Assembly (NCBI RefSeq): GCF_900116435.1
Contig: NZ_FPAZ01000017.1
Span: 1 to 64,000, forward strand
Length of the DNA: 64,000 bases
Reading direction: 5' to 3'
Source: Pseudoalteromonas lipolytica
Lineage (GTDB): Bacteria > Pseudomonadota > Gammaproteobacteria > Enterobacterales > Alteromonadaceae
Below are positions 34,801-43,007 of this stretch, piece by piece. The notes under the pieces were generated by a model that saw only the letters and a list, made by a program, of their open reading frames with translations, searched no databases and had not been told where the DNA came from. Position 1 is the first letter of the stretch, and every line of letters begins with the position of its first letter. Position numbers and translations under genes: made by a program.

Positions 34801-35544
34801 GAGGACGCTGATGTTGCTCCTGTTCTTGAGGATGCTTCTTTTACAGTGGATGAAAACACTGCTGTAGATACTGTGATTGGTTCATTAGAGGCCACTTACG
34901 GGGCTGCTCTTGCTAACCCTATTGCTGAGTATATTGTGCTTAGTTCTAACTCAACAGCCGTTTCAGTGACAGCTGAAGGTGATGTAGTAGTAATGAATGC
35001 AGATGTGCTGGATTACGATGCGGGCTTGACTTCTATCGAGCTTGAAGTCGTTGCTGTAGATTCTGCAGGTAATATCTCTGAGCCTGCAATGATAACTGTT
35101 GAAGTAATCAATGTTGCAGATGAGCCTGAAGAAGTTTATCCTGTAATTGATGCGGACTTAGGTGAGTTCTCTGTTCAAGAGAATGCCACTGAAGGTACGG
35201 TCATTGGTACAATTACAGCAACTGATCCTGACTCAGATCTTACTCCAATCGTGTCGTATGAAGTGACAGGCAGTGACAGTATTGGTATTAGTGATGCTGG
35301 CGAGTTGGTGGTTGCAGGTATTATCGATTATGAGCAAACAAGCTCTATCGAAGTTTCTGTAACTGCGGTTGATTCAGCTGGTAATAAATCAGAAGCAGTC
35401 ACAGTTACTATTGCTGTTACTCAAGATCCTAGAGAGGACGTAGTGGTTGAAAAACCTAAGAAGAAGTCTTCATCAGGTTCATTAGCATGGTTAACTTTAC
35501 TAGCTGCACCGTTTGCATTTATGCGCCGTCGCAAGCAAAAGTAA
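31846..35544 (+). CDS. Secreted S8 (subtilisin-like) protease with PA domain, cadherin-like repeats and GlyGly-CTERM
   Basis: 1232 aa. Signal peptide to about residue 25, an inhibitor-type propeptide around 55-145, and the catalytic triad Asp175 (AVLDTGIDYTH), His234 (NHGTHVSHS) and Ser532 (GTSFSGPITAG). A PA domain (about 385-480) is inserted before Ser. Fn3-like beta domains follow, then two cadherin-like repeats (about 991-1095 and 1098-1195). The end is SSGSLAWLTLLAAPF plus Arg-rich tail, matching the GlyGly-CTERM sorting signal processed by rhombosortase. Long AT-rich promoter region; a TTCG-loop terminator follows. Probably surface-anchored or released protease for protein degradation. 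Confidence 0.95.
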   Translation: MSNNLIKRTTIALAVTSALCASAQANDFSKYNLAGKELIKPSAVSKKEQNTQSEVTSWLIKLNAPATISAKSLGADVASVQAQAKLAQASVEQAIQSMDLPVQVVAKTSTLVSSVVVNGNKQDIAKLLSNPQVEGIYPVYDYKLHVADSADYIEATPLVANGLATGQGVRVAVLDTGIDYTHTAFGGEGTEAAYEAAIADPTTVDWPQGKVLGGFDYINNDADPIDVTTNHGTHVSHSVNGIAPNVDLFVYSVCAANCPGLAQLLALENAMDPDGDGDISDRVDVINMSLGGDYGDIANDAVGLFINEAVKLGTNVVISAGNDGAYPFIVGGPSTTENALSVGAMTHPAEEQSVASGTVNGEETIVQPASFGPQTAFSYTNDNIELVYPEANQAACEAFADEVDFTGKGVIIDRGECAFTVKVLAAQAKGAEFVVIANNTDDGTPAPMGGADAAVTIPSVGVTFTAGAALKAGGTFNLTVERLVLSGAIADFTSRGPSMGGLLKPEITAPGVNIMTAHPGLGDGLTGATGTSFSGPITAGAVSLLKEALPERNALEIKATLMNTANLNVTMEPLALNPDAELAPISYIGAGLVDVNKAANLPVAAWAADTKQAALSFGLVNASETVNLTKTVQVKNFSNEVKVYSLSLEQRYQNDIDRGSFSLDYPETITVPAGQTLSFDVTATIDPTTLPEWTLTDDNIGSQAVTADLTNLELDGALVFSDGSEKAFHLVYHVLPKANAAMSFTPVMTENGLAHTLTNTGAVALEPVFAPTVMTDDIDEDQRFDLVGASIETFAVPTEVCASGFVTLTTMVMNEGITHSYVGGFMADFDIDQDGTYDVTVQNGKLEWFYDVEPGTAITFTHGYGSGSGALNNIYQIIGNNHLTMQSCLGDFGLTAEDVGRATVNVRFRTEEETWTPIASGSGDVAMGTYTFKDASNDVYAALVDEAGEIVSSLEPGASATLLNAGADFMILSDSGSKAFVATPSEDADVAPVLEDASFTVDENTAVDTVIGSLEATYGAALANPIAEYIVLSSNSTAVSVTAEGDVVVMNADVLDYDAGLTSIELEVVAVDSAGNISEPAMITVEVINVADEPEEVYPVIDADLGEFSVQENATEGTVIGTITATDPDSDLTPIVSYEVTGSDSIGISDAGELVVAGIIDYEQTSSIEVSVTAVDSAGNKSEAVTVTIAVTQDPREDVVVEKPKKKSSSGSLAWLTLLAAPFAFMRRRKQK

Positions 35545-35564
35545 TGACTTGATTTGTAATTAAT

Positions 35565-35588
35565 AAAGGGAGCTTCGGCTCCCTTTTT
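35565..35588 (+). terminator. Terminator of the S8 protease gene
   Basis: AAAGGGAGC and GCTCCCTTT pair around the tetraloop TTCG and run into TTTTT, 20 bp after the stop. Confidence 0.92.
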
Positions 35589-35673
35589 ACATTGCTTCAC
35601 AAAGCATGCTTATATCTTGCTCTGTTTTTACTTATATTGGAGGATGAATAATAAAAAATACAACAGGAATCTC

Positions 35674-37848
35674 ATGAACGTTGGTTACTCTCTCTGCTTT
35701 GCAGCACTCTCATTTGCCGTTTTAACGGCGTGTAATAAAGTCCCTGATACCGCACATAATATTGAGCAATCACGTATTACAGAAAATGCAGGTATAGCGG
35801 CACCTATTGCAAAAAAAATTCGCCATGAAATGAGTATTCATGGTGATACGCGTGTCGATAACTATTACTGGATGCGTGATGATGCGCGTAAAAATGAGGC
35901 GGTAATTGCCCACCTCACTGCTGAAAATACTTACGTAGATCGCACGATGGCGCATACAAAAGCGCTGCAAGATACACTTTTTAATGAGCTTAAAAGTCGT
36001 ATAGAGAAAGACGATAACTCTGTGGCTACCAAAAAGGGAGACTATTATTACTCATCGCAGACGCGAGGTGATGATGAGTATCCAATTTATGTGCGAAGCA
36101 AATCCAGTGATGGTAACAACCAACAAGTCATATTGGATGTTAATGAACTTGCTAAAGAGCATGACTACTTTGCTGTAACAGGCATAGAGGTAAGCCCTAA
36201 TGGGCATTTATTGGCATACGGTGAAGATACTTTAAGTCGGCGTATTTATACCATTAGAGTGAAAGACTTGGTCAGTGGTGAGCGACTGGCAGATACGATA
36301 GAAGGGAGTGAGGGAGATGTTGTTTGGGCAAATGACAACCGCACTTTTTACTACATTAAAAAAGATCCACAAACGTTATTAGGTTATCAGGTTTATCGCC
36401 ATACATTAGGCACCCCACAAGCTGATGATGAACTGGTTTACGAAGAAAAAGATACTCGCTATTACACCAGCATAGGTAAGAGTAAAGACCATCAAAAGAT
36501 CTATATTTATCATGAAAGTACTAGTGCTTCTGGTGTCTCTGTTATTGATGCAAATGACACAGGTGCTTTGCCGAAGCGGTTCATCGAGCGTGAACCAGAA
36601 CTTGAATATAGTATTAAAAAGCACGGGGATTGGTACTACATAGTCACCAATCTACATGCCGTTAATTTTCAATTAATGAAGGTACATCAATCACAAGCGC
36701 ATGATAAAGGCCATTGGCAAACGGTGATTGCGGGTAGGGATAACGTTAAACTTGAAGATATCGAGTTATTTAAGAATCATTTGGTATACAAGGAACGTGA
36801 AATGGGGCAAACCCGTTTAACTATTCGTGACTTACGAAACCAAAATGAACAAGTGATTGTTTTTAATGATCCAACTTATATGGTTGATAGCTATGGAAAT
36901 TTTGAGCTGGATAATCCTCGTTTACGTGTTTACTACTCAAGTATGACAACCCCAGATACCCATTACGATATCGACCTTATAAGCGGCGAAAAAACAGTGC
37001 TTAAGCAGCGCAACGTTTTGGGTGACTTTACGCCAAGTAACTATGCATCTGAGCGTATCTATGTAACAACCCGTGATGGTGTTGATGTACCGGTCAGCCT
37101 TGTTTATCGTAAAGATAAGTTTAAAAAAGATGGCAGTAATCCTCTTTTACAATACGGTTATGGTTCGTATGGTGCGACGATGGATCCGCGTTTTTCGAGC
37201 TCGCGTTTGAGCTTACTCGACCGCGGTTTTGTGTTTGCGATTGCACATATTCGTGGCTCTCAAATGCTAGGTCGCCCTTGGTATGAAGATGGCAAATTAC
37301 TTCATAAGAAAAATACGTTTAATGACTTTATTGATGTAACTAAATCTTTAGTTGCACAAAAGTATGGTGACAAAGAACGCATATTTGCCATGGGAGGCAG
37401 TGCCGGAGGGTTATTAATGGGGGCGGTCGTTAATCAAGCGCCAGAGCTTTATAGCGGGGTGATTGCTGCAGTGCCATTTGTTGATGTAGTCACCACGATG
37501 TTAGACACAAGTTTACCACTAACAACCAATGAATATGACGAGTGGGGTAATCCGAATGAAAAAGTATTTTACGATTATATGCTGTCATATTCACCGTATG
37601 ATCAAGTTAAAAAACAAGCCTATCCTCATATGTTGGTCACTACGGGGTTACATGATTCGCAGGTGCAATATTTCGAACCTGCAAAGTGGGTTGCTAAACT
37701 GCGTGAATACAAAACAGACAACAATTTAGTACTCTTTAAAACTGATATGGAAGCCGGGCATGGAGGGGCGTCGGGACGCTTTAAAAGCTTACAAGACACC
37801 GCCTTGTACTATGCCTTTATGCTTGATTTAGCGGGTTATCAACAATAA
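35674..37848 (+). CDS. Oligopeptidase B / prolyl oligopeptidase family (S9) lipoprotein
   Basis: 724 aa from ATG 35674, chosen because AGGA lies at good distance and MNVGYSLCFAALSFAVLTAC is a lipoprotein signal (Cys20). The propeller half runs to about residue 430. The catalytic half has GGSAGGLLMGAVVNQAP (Ser nucleophile), LHDSQVQYFEPAKW (Asp) and MEAGHGGASGRF (His), diagnostic of oligopeptidase B, which cleaves after Lys/Arg in short peptides. E. coli PtrB is cytosolic; the lipoprotein signal makes this a periplasmic or surface version, matching the secreted protease upstream. Confidence 0.93.
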   Translation: MNVGYSLCFAALSFAVLTACNKVPDTAHNIEQSRITENAGIAAPIAKKIRHEMSIHGDTRVDNYYWMRDDARKNEAVIAHLTAENTYVDRTMAHTKALQDTLFNELKSRIEKDDNSVATKKGDYYYSSQTRGDDEYPIYVRSKSSDGNNQQVILDVNELAKEHDYFAVTGIEVSPNGHLLAYGEDTLSRRIYTIRVKDLVSGERLADTIEGSEGDVVWANDNRTFYYIKKDPQTLLGYQVYRHTLGTPQADDELVYEEKDTRYYTSIGKSKDHQKIYIYHESTSASGVSVIDANDTGALPKRFIEREPELEYSIKKHGDWYYIVTNLHAVNFQLMKVHQSQAHDKGHWQTVIAGRDNVKLEDIELFKNHLVYKEREMGQTRLTIRDLRNQNEQVIVFNDPTYMVDSYGNFELDNPRLRVYYSSMTTPDTHYDIDLISGEKTVLKQRNVLGDFTPSNYASERIYVTTRDGVDVPVSLVYRKDKFKKDGSNPLLQYGYGSYGATMDPRFSSSRLSLLDRGFVFAIAHIRGSQMLGRPWYEDGKLLHKKNTFNDFIDVTKSLVAQKYGDKERIFAMGGSAGGLLMGAVVNQAPELYSGVIAAVPFVDVVTTMLDTSLPLTTNEYDEWGNPNEKVFYDYMLSYSPYDQVKKQAYPHMLVTTGLHDSQVQYFEPAKWVAKLREYKTDNNLVLFKTDMEAGHGGASGRFKSLQDTALYYAFMLDLAGYQQ

Positions 37849-37850
37849 GC

Positions 37851-37888
37851 AAAAAGGCATCAATGCGCTTTTATTGATGCCTATTTTG
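37851..37888. terminator. Bidirectional terminator overlapping the histidine-kinase stop
   Basis: AGGCATCAAT (37855-37864) pairs with ATTGATGCCT (37873-37882), with A-run on the left and TTTT on the right. It serves the convergent oligopeptidase and histidine-kinase genes and overlaps the last codons of the latter. Confidence 0.8.
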
Positions 37889-39341
37889 ATAAGTTAAAGC
37901 GAAACTGGCTGCCTTTCCCTAAGGTACTATTTACTTCGATATTACTGTTCATTAGGGTTAGTAAGTGCTTGCATATTGCTAACCCTAGCCCTGATGTTCC
38001 TCGTTTTATACTGTTTCGTGCTTGATAATGTGGCTCAAAGATCGCGTGTAACTCGTCTTCGTGTATGCCGATACCCGTGTCTGATACTGTGACGTAAAGT
38101 TGCTCACTTTGCTGTGACACGCTAATTGAGATAGTGCCCTTTTCCGGAGTATGGCGAATAGCATTTTCGAGCAGGTTGGTTAATATGCGTTCTAGTTTGG
38201 CAATATCCGTGGTCACGGTGAAGTCGCAGATTTCAGGGATAACCTGGAGAGTTATGCCGGCTTTTTGTGCAGTTAATGCTAGCTTGGCCAGGCAATCATA
38301 AATAAGCTCTCCTAGATTAAAGGTTTCTGTGTTTATTTTTACTTGGCCACTTTCTAAGTGCGCTAGTTCGAAAATTTGTTCTATTAACAGTTTTAACTGC
38401 TGGCAGTTATCCATAGCAAGGCTTAAGTAGTGCTGTTTTTCGTGTTCATTCAAATGACTTTTGGGTTTTTTTATTACTTCAATAAATCCGTGCAATGAAG
38501 CAAGCGGTGTTCTTAAATCATGCGAAAGGTGAGTGAGTAACTCGCGGCGCTGTTTATCTGCCTGTTGTAACGATTTTAATTGCTCATCAATGCGAGACAA
38601 CATGCCATGAACTCCTTTGCTTAAGTTACCTATTTCATTGTTACCCGAATAGCGTGGGCTTTGTGTCATTTTTGTTAAGCTGTAATTTGCCGCTCTAATT
38701 TGGCAAATCTCGTTATTTAGCTGCGTGAGGGGTAAGGTAAAAAATCGAAAGAGAATAAGCATGATAATAAGTAACGTAATGACTGCAACTACAAACCCTA
38801 TTGCACCAATCTTAAGAATGTCATTACTTTTAATATTATTAAGTAAAGTATCAAAGGTTTGACCACCAATAATCACGTACAAATAACCTTGCAATTGTTG
38901 TTGGTTATAAACCGGCGCGGCAGAGAATATTTTTTGGGTATTACTGCGAGGATCATCACCGTAAATCGGTGTTGTACTCGTTTTATTAATGAGTTCTTTG
39001 ATAGGGATGAGATTTATTTTTTGTTTAATTACTTGCCCAGGTTTAGCCGAATAGGTCAGTAACTTACCGGTTGAATCAACAAAGTAGAATTCAAAAGCCG
39101 GGCCGAGGATCATCAAGGTATGAAATAAGTTCTCCAAAGCTTTATAGTCATAGACACCTTGTTTAATTAATGGATTGTCATTCACTAGGTGCTCAGCTAA
39201 CTGTAAATGCAGGTTTTGTTGTGCATGATCTTGGGCGCTTTGCTCCAGCTGTTTATTCCAGTTGAATACCAGTGCACACAACAGGCTAAAAATAAATATG
39301 AACGACCATGCGAGCTTTTGATATAAGGTCATCGAGTGCAT
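37881..39341 (-). CDS. Sensor histidine kinase of the spondin operon
   Basis: 486 aa. One helix near residues 10-28, a periplasmic sensor region (about 30-175), a second helix (178-200), HAMP, then HisKA with His274 in HLSHDLRTPLASLHGF and an HATPase with NLLENAIRHTPEKG, DTGIGI and GTSGLGLAI. It overlaps the response-regulator gene by one base (ATTAATG). The signal is unknown; it is cotranscribed with two spondin-domain proteins, which may be targets or signal partners. Confidence 0.95.
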   Translation of the reverse strand: MHSMTLYQKLAWSFIFIFSLLCALVFNWNKQLEQSAQDHAQQNLHLQLAEHLVNDNPLIKQGVYDYKALENLFHTLMILGPAFEFYFVDSTGKLLTYSAKPGQVIKQKINLIPIKELINKTSTTPIYGDDPRSNTQKIFSAAPVYNQQQLQGYLYVIIGGQTFDTLLNNIKSNDILKIGAIGFVVAVITLLIIMLILFRFFTLPLTQLNNEICQIRAANYSLTKMTQSPRYSGNNEIGNLSKGVHGMLSRIDEQLKSLQQADKQRRELLTHLSHDLRTPLASLHGFIEVIKKPKSHLNEHEKQHYLSLAMDNCQQLKLLIEQIFELAHLESGQVKINTETFNLGELIYDCLAKLALTAQKAGITLQVIPEICDFTVTTDIAKLERILTNLLENAIRHTPEKGTISISVSQQSEQLYVTVSDTGIGIHEDELHAIFEPHYQARNSIKRGTSGLGLAICKHLLTLMNSNIEVNSTLGKGSQFRFNLSK

Positions 39342-40081
39342 TAATTGGCACTCAACTGACGAGGGTTTAGTTTATAGCCAACACCCCAGACGGTTTCTAT
39401 AAATGGTGTTTGATGGTATTGCTCAAATTTACTCCGCAGACGGTTGATATGTGAATTCACTGTATGCTCATAACCACTGTGTTGATAACCCCACACTTGG
39501 TCGAGTAATTGTTGTCGGCTAAATACGTGGTTCGGGTGCTTGGCAAAATACACCAGTAAATCAAACTCGGTGGCGGTTAAGTTAATTGCTTGGTTAGCTA
39601 AAAATGCTTGGTGGCTGGCAAATTCTATGTGCAGTTTGCCTAGTTGTATTATGGGTTGTTTCTCAGTTTGCTCGTTACTTGATTGTGCCATAAGAAGCTG
39701 TGCGCGATGGCGTAGTTGGGTTTTTATACGTGCCTGTAACTCTCTGGCGAAAAAAGGTTTGCAAATATAATCATCTGCTCCCATTTCTAACCCTATAACT
39801 CTATCCATATCGCTGCTAAGAGCGGTAAGTAAAATGACTGCGATAGTTGGGTAATGTTCCTTAACTTTTCGACATAAACTTAATCCATCCATCTGCGGCA
39901 AGTTTATATCCAGTAATACAAGCCCATAGTGATTGCTAGCAAGCTTTTTAATCGCTGATTCAGCACTGCATGCTTCATCAATGTGTAGGTTTAAGCTTTG
40001 TAACTGGGTGGCGATCAAGTGTCGTATAGTTCGGTCATCTTCAACAATTAATACTTTTTCTGTGCGCATAGTCATATCCAA
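39341..40081 (-). CDS. OmpR-family response regulator of the spondin operon
   Basis: 246 aa. Receiver domain with phosphoacceptor Asp58 in LVLLDINLPQMDG, acidic pocket VEDD (14-16), and Lys in YICKPF. The winged helix ends with VNSHINRLRSKFEQ and VWGVGYKLN, as in OmpR/PhoB. Downstream partner kinase overlaps by one base. A start four codons later (MRTEKVLIVEDD) is also possible. Likely regulates its own operon, including the spondin proteins; binding sites not identified. Confidence 0.95.
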   Translation of the reverse strand: MDMTMRTEKVLIVEDDRTIRHLIATQLQSLNLHIDEACSAESAIKKLASNHYGLVLLDINLPQMDGLSLCRKVKEHYPTIAVILLTALSSDMDRVIGLEMGADDYICKPFFARELQARIKTQLRHRAQLLMAQSSNEQTEKQPIIQLGKLHIEFASHQAFLANQAINLTATEFDLLVYFAKHPNHVFSRQQLLDQVWGYQHSGYEHTVNSHINRLRSKFEQYHQTPFIETVWGVGYKLNPRQLSAN

Positions 40082-40128
40082 ATCGCTAAGGCACCTCCCT
40101 ATGCCCTCAGCGTAAGTGGGTGCTATTA

Positions 40129-40836
40129 TTATTGCGTCCGCGTTATGATTATCTGAGCAACAGGGTTATCAAATTTATGTTGGCTCGTTAGCACTGAACT
40201 TCGTAAACCATCATCTTGGCTAACAACACCAGGGTGCATTGCTACACTGTTGATATCATCTCGGCTTTCGTTAAAACCTTCTCCTGAGTCAGCAGGACCT
40301 GGGATCGTACCATGTGCTTCTGAGTTGGTCTCTGTACCAGCATCATAAGCATGACTATGGCGAGAAAGTGATTCATTAACAGCTAACGAAGACACGTCTA
40401 TAGCATTAAGACCGGTAAAAGCGTCATTTGTATTCACCAACATTGTCGCTAAGCTAATCTTTAATGATTCAAGCTGCTCCGTGGTGAGTGTAAGAGTAAG
40501 TTGCTCTCCCGGAGGTAGTGGGCTTTCAGCACTCTGAGCGTGTGTTGCAAAATCAACGGTTAATAGTTGGCTGTTATCACCGCCCTCGGCCATTCTTTCT
40601 AATGCCTCTGAAGCAGAGTTTCCTATTTGCCATAGCATACCCTCTGTGTGAGCGATAAGGGCAACAGGAGAAAAAGGTTGTGCGGCGGTTAAATTGGTTA
40701 TTGTCACAGTAAATTCGTAGCTTGTCGGAGTGACAACCACGGGAGGTTTTACTTCCACATCATTGTTATCTGAATCACTGCATGCTGCGAGGCTTACACC
40801 CAGCGCGAGTATAATTAAGCTTTTTGAAAAGCGCAT
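40129..40836 (-). CDS. Spondin-domain lipoprotein
   Basis: 235 aa. Signal with lipobox SLAAC (Cys19), an acidic linker, then a Spondin_N-like domain: YEFTVTITNLTAAQPFSPV, the Ala/Glu pattern LERMAEGGD, MLVNTNDAFTGLNAI and SHAYDAGTETNSE are shared with the next protein. The domain is known from eukaryotic F-spondin and occurs in bacterial secreted proteins, where it may bind divalent ions or polysaccharides. Lies 10 bp after the first spondin gene and 47 bp before the response regulator. Confidence 0.88.
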   Translation of the reverse strand: MRFSKSLIILALGVSLAACSDSDNNDVEVKPPVVVTPTSYEFTVTITNLTAAQPFSPVALIAHTEGMLWQIGNSASEALERMAEGGDNSQLLTVDFATHAQSAESPLPPGEQLTLTLTTEQLESLKISLATMLVNTNDAFTGLNAIDVSSLAVNESLSRHSHAYDAGTETNSEAHGTIPGPADSGEGFNESRDDINSVAMHPGVVSQDDGLRSSVLTSQHKFDNPVAQIIITRTQ

Positions 40837-40845
40837 AACGGCCTC

Positions 40846-41547
40846 CTACTTCACGGTTACAGTTAACATCGCAACAGGGTTAAGCCATCTGTGTACTGTA
40901 TTATTAAGATCACTGATACCCGCTTCGAGGTCGTCATCACCTAAATTACCTGGATGAATGTGTACCATGGTATTGTTTTCGTTACTTGTTACACCACTTG
41001 CTCCACTACCAGCATTCCCACCAGGTGCCGCAGGAATACCTAAAACATCTAACGCACCCGCACCCTCAACAACACGTTCATCATTGGCTTCTGTACCCGC
41101 ATCATAAGCATTTAAATACACGGTGTAAGTTCCTGCTTGCGATGGAATCATCCAGCTATCTAAGCCGACAAAACCATCATTGGTGGGGAGTAACATTGCA
41201 GTTAGCGATAAATAATTGTTGCCATCGCTGGTGGTTAATGTGGCCATAGTGGAACTGGTAGGCGCTAATAAGCCTTCTGCAGGATTCGCAACCATGTCAC
41301 TACTTGCAGCAGTCGCTTCATTAATTAAAGGCTCTAAATTTCCGCCTTCAGCCATTGTTTGTAATGCCGTTGAGGCAGGCATTGCTACGTTAAATAACTT
41401 ATGTTCACTGTTGTGGGCTGCAATGAGCACTGGGGTAAAATGTAACCCTTGGGTGAGGTTGGTCAGTTTAATGTCCAGTTCAGCCGCTTGGCCTAAAAAA
41501 CTAGTCAAAGCGCTGGCTGCTAACATTGATAAAGGTAAAGCTTTCAT
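40846..41547 (-). CDS. Secreted spondin-domain protein
   Basis: 233 aa from ATG 41547, decided by AGGAAAG in front. Signal peptide ends SFLGQAAE. The mature part is one Spondin_N-like domain with ITLTNLTQG-type start (here DIKLTNLTQGLHFTPV), LQTMAEGGNLEP, MLLPTNDGFVGLDSW, and LNAYDAGTEANDERVV, parallel to its downstream paralogue. A Gly/Ala/Ser-rich loop (about 175-200) and a His-containing MVHIHPGNLG follow. First gene of the four-gene operon; periplasmic or secreted. Confidence 0.88.
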   Translation of the reverse strand: MKALPLSMLAASALTSFLGQAAELDIKLTNLTQGLHFTPVLIAAHNSEHKLFNVAMPASTALQTMAEGGNLEPLINEATAASSDMVANPAEGLLAPTSSTMATLTTSDGNNYLSLTAMLLPTNDGFVGLDSWMIPSQAGTYTVYLNAYDAGTEANDERVVEGAGALDVLGIPAAPGGNAGSGASGVTSNENNTMVHIHPGNLGDDDLEAGISDLNNTVHRWLNPVAMLTVTVK

Positions 41548-41628
41548 TGTTCTTTCCTGTTTTTGATGATTTAAAAACAGTATCAAAGCGCAATATCAAG
41601 AAAGCCTCACGAAGTTATCACTTTTTTA

Positions 41629-42144
41629 TCACAGCAAATTAAGTAGCCGTTCAAGGGCGTATACATCTTCGCCATTTTCTTCTTGAATCAGTCGGTTATC
41701 TTCATCGAGTAGCAATAGGCGAGGAATCCCTTTGTTTGCATAGGTATTATAAATTGTGCGACTTTCATCACTTATAAGCGGATAGTTAAGATGGTAGTCA
41801 CGTTTAAACTGTGCCAACGACGCGGAATTTTCTTCACGGCCAATCGCAATAATTTGCAGTTCAGAATTATTGACCCATGGACTTGCTTGTAATTGCTCAA
41901 TAGTACGCTGAGAATCAGCGCACCAGGTGGCAAATAAAATAATTAGTTTTTTCTTATTCTTAAGTTGTACGATATAGTTTTCAATATCAGTAAATTGGCT
42001 ATGTTTAAATGATTCGCCTGGTTTAATAAACGTGACGTAATCGTTTTGAGGTAACGCTGGGGCCGTAGCTTGCTTTGCTCCGTTTGAAGAACAAGCGGTT
42101 GCTAGAAAACTACAAAGTATCAGTGTTATGCGTGTTTTTTTCAT
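41629..42144 (-). CDS. Thioredoxin-like lipoprotein with a single active-site Cys
   Basis: 171 aa from the ATG at 42144. Lipobox ATACS (Cys18 region), then a TlpA/redoxin-like fold: KKLIILFATWCADSQRTIEQ carries the active-site position, SDESRTIYNTYANKGIPRLLLLD the cis-Pro region. The usual WCxxC is WCADS, so the second Cys is missing; the protein cannot act as a classical dithiol oxidoreductase. A peroxiredoxin-like or monothiol role is possible. Terminal lipoprotein anchoring is inferred. Confidence 0.85.
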   Translation of the reverse strand: MKKTRITLILCSFLATACSSNGAKQATAPALPQNDYVTFIKPGESFKHSQFTDIENYIVQLKNKKKLIILFATWCADSQRTIEQLQASPWVNNSELQIIAIGREENSASLAQFKRDYHLNYPLISDESRTIYNTYANKGIPRLLLLDEDNRLIQEENGEDVYALERLLNLL

Positions 42145-42226
42145 TTGCATCGTGAGCGTTTAATTTTTAATCTGCCCTCATAATATAGGCAAATGAAAAA
42201 CGAAAACAATACAACAAGGAGATAAA

Positions 42227-42510
42227 ATGGAAGATAATCAAAAAGTTGAATTAGTAGAGTGTAATAAAGAGCAACGCACTTGGGCGATGTTATGCCATTA
42301 GTCGCCGAGCATGGCCGTAAATCACTTAATTTTCAATTAACCATGATGATAGCCTACATCGTGAGTTTTTTACTTATATTTGTAGTGATTGGCGTGATTT
42401 TACTGCCTGTGATTGCGGTGTTTGCTTTTATCATGGTGGTGGTCAGTGCTATTAAGGCCAATGATGGTAAAGACGTTAACTACCCGTTGAGTATTGAATT
42501 TATAAAATAA
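42227..42510 (+). pseudogene. DUF4870-family gene with internal deletion and frameshift
   Basis: An AAGGAG and ATG at 42227 start a reading frame with EQRTWAMLCH, the standard DUF4870 opening, but TAG follows at 42299-42301. The conserved middle (normally about 25 residues including the first membrane helix) is absent. The rest, from PLVAEHGRKSLNFQLTMMIA to the end at 42510, continues in another frame with two membrane helices. The junction ATGCCATTAG could have been the repeat at both ends of the lost piece. A short TTG-started protein from 42280 is conceivable but would lack the N-terminus. Confidence 0.8.
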
Positions 42511-42572
42511 TGGGATTGCAATATACTGTTAAAGCTCAGTAACCGTGCTGAGCTTGTCTTTTTTGGTGTGCA

Positions 42573-43007
42573 ATGGCCTATTTATCACTTTTTTTTACTG
42601 CTTTTATTTCAGCCACCTTATTACCGAGTTCCTCAGAATTAGTCATGACCGCGATGGTAGCCAAAGGCAACTACGTTTTATGGTTACTGTGGCTTAGTGC
42701 CACCTTAGGCAATGTGTTAGGGAGCTGTGTAAACTATTGGTTAGGAACACAAGTTTTACGTTTTAAAAACCGTAAATGGTTTCCGGTGTCTGAAAAATCA
42801 ATTAAAAAAGCAGAAACGCAATTTAACAAGTACGGCATATACAGTTTGTTGTTTGCATGGCTGCCTGTTGTGGGCGACCCTCTGACAGTGGTTGGGGGAA
42901 TATTTAGAGTTAAATTTTCTGTGTTTTTGATATTAGTTGCCCTTGGCAAAGGCGCACGTTATTTAGCCGTGCTTGCCTTTGCGGTTGGGCTAGAAGGGTT
43001 GCTTTAG
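42573..43007 (+). CDS. yqaA: YqaA-family membrane protein (DedA/SNARE-associated superfamily)
   Basis: 144 aa, four hydrophobic helices. FISATLLPSSSELVMTAMV and LGNVLGSCVNYWLGTQV are typical of YqaA, a short relative of DedA proteins implicated in lipid flipping. GPAW-type VVGDPLTVVGGIFRVKF is the conserved second half. It overlaps the convergent folX stop by 4 bp. Confidence 0.9.
   Translation: MAYLSLFFTAFISATLLPSSSELVMTAMVAKGNYVLWLLWLSATLGNVLGSCVNYWLGTQVLRFKNRKWFPVSEKSIKKAETQFNKYGIYSLLFAWLPVVGDPLTVVGGIFRVKFSVFLILVALGKGARYLAVLAFAVGLEGLL

Noticed and set aside
42280..42510. Intact short DUF4870 protein from a TTG at 42280
   Set aside because: The standard N-terminus RTWAMLCH with a strong ribosome site is present in another frame just before it, so a deletion is the simpler explanation.
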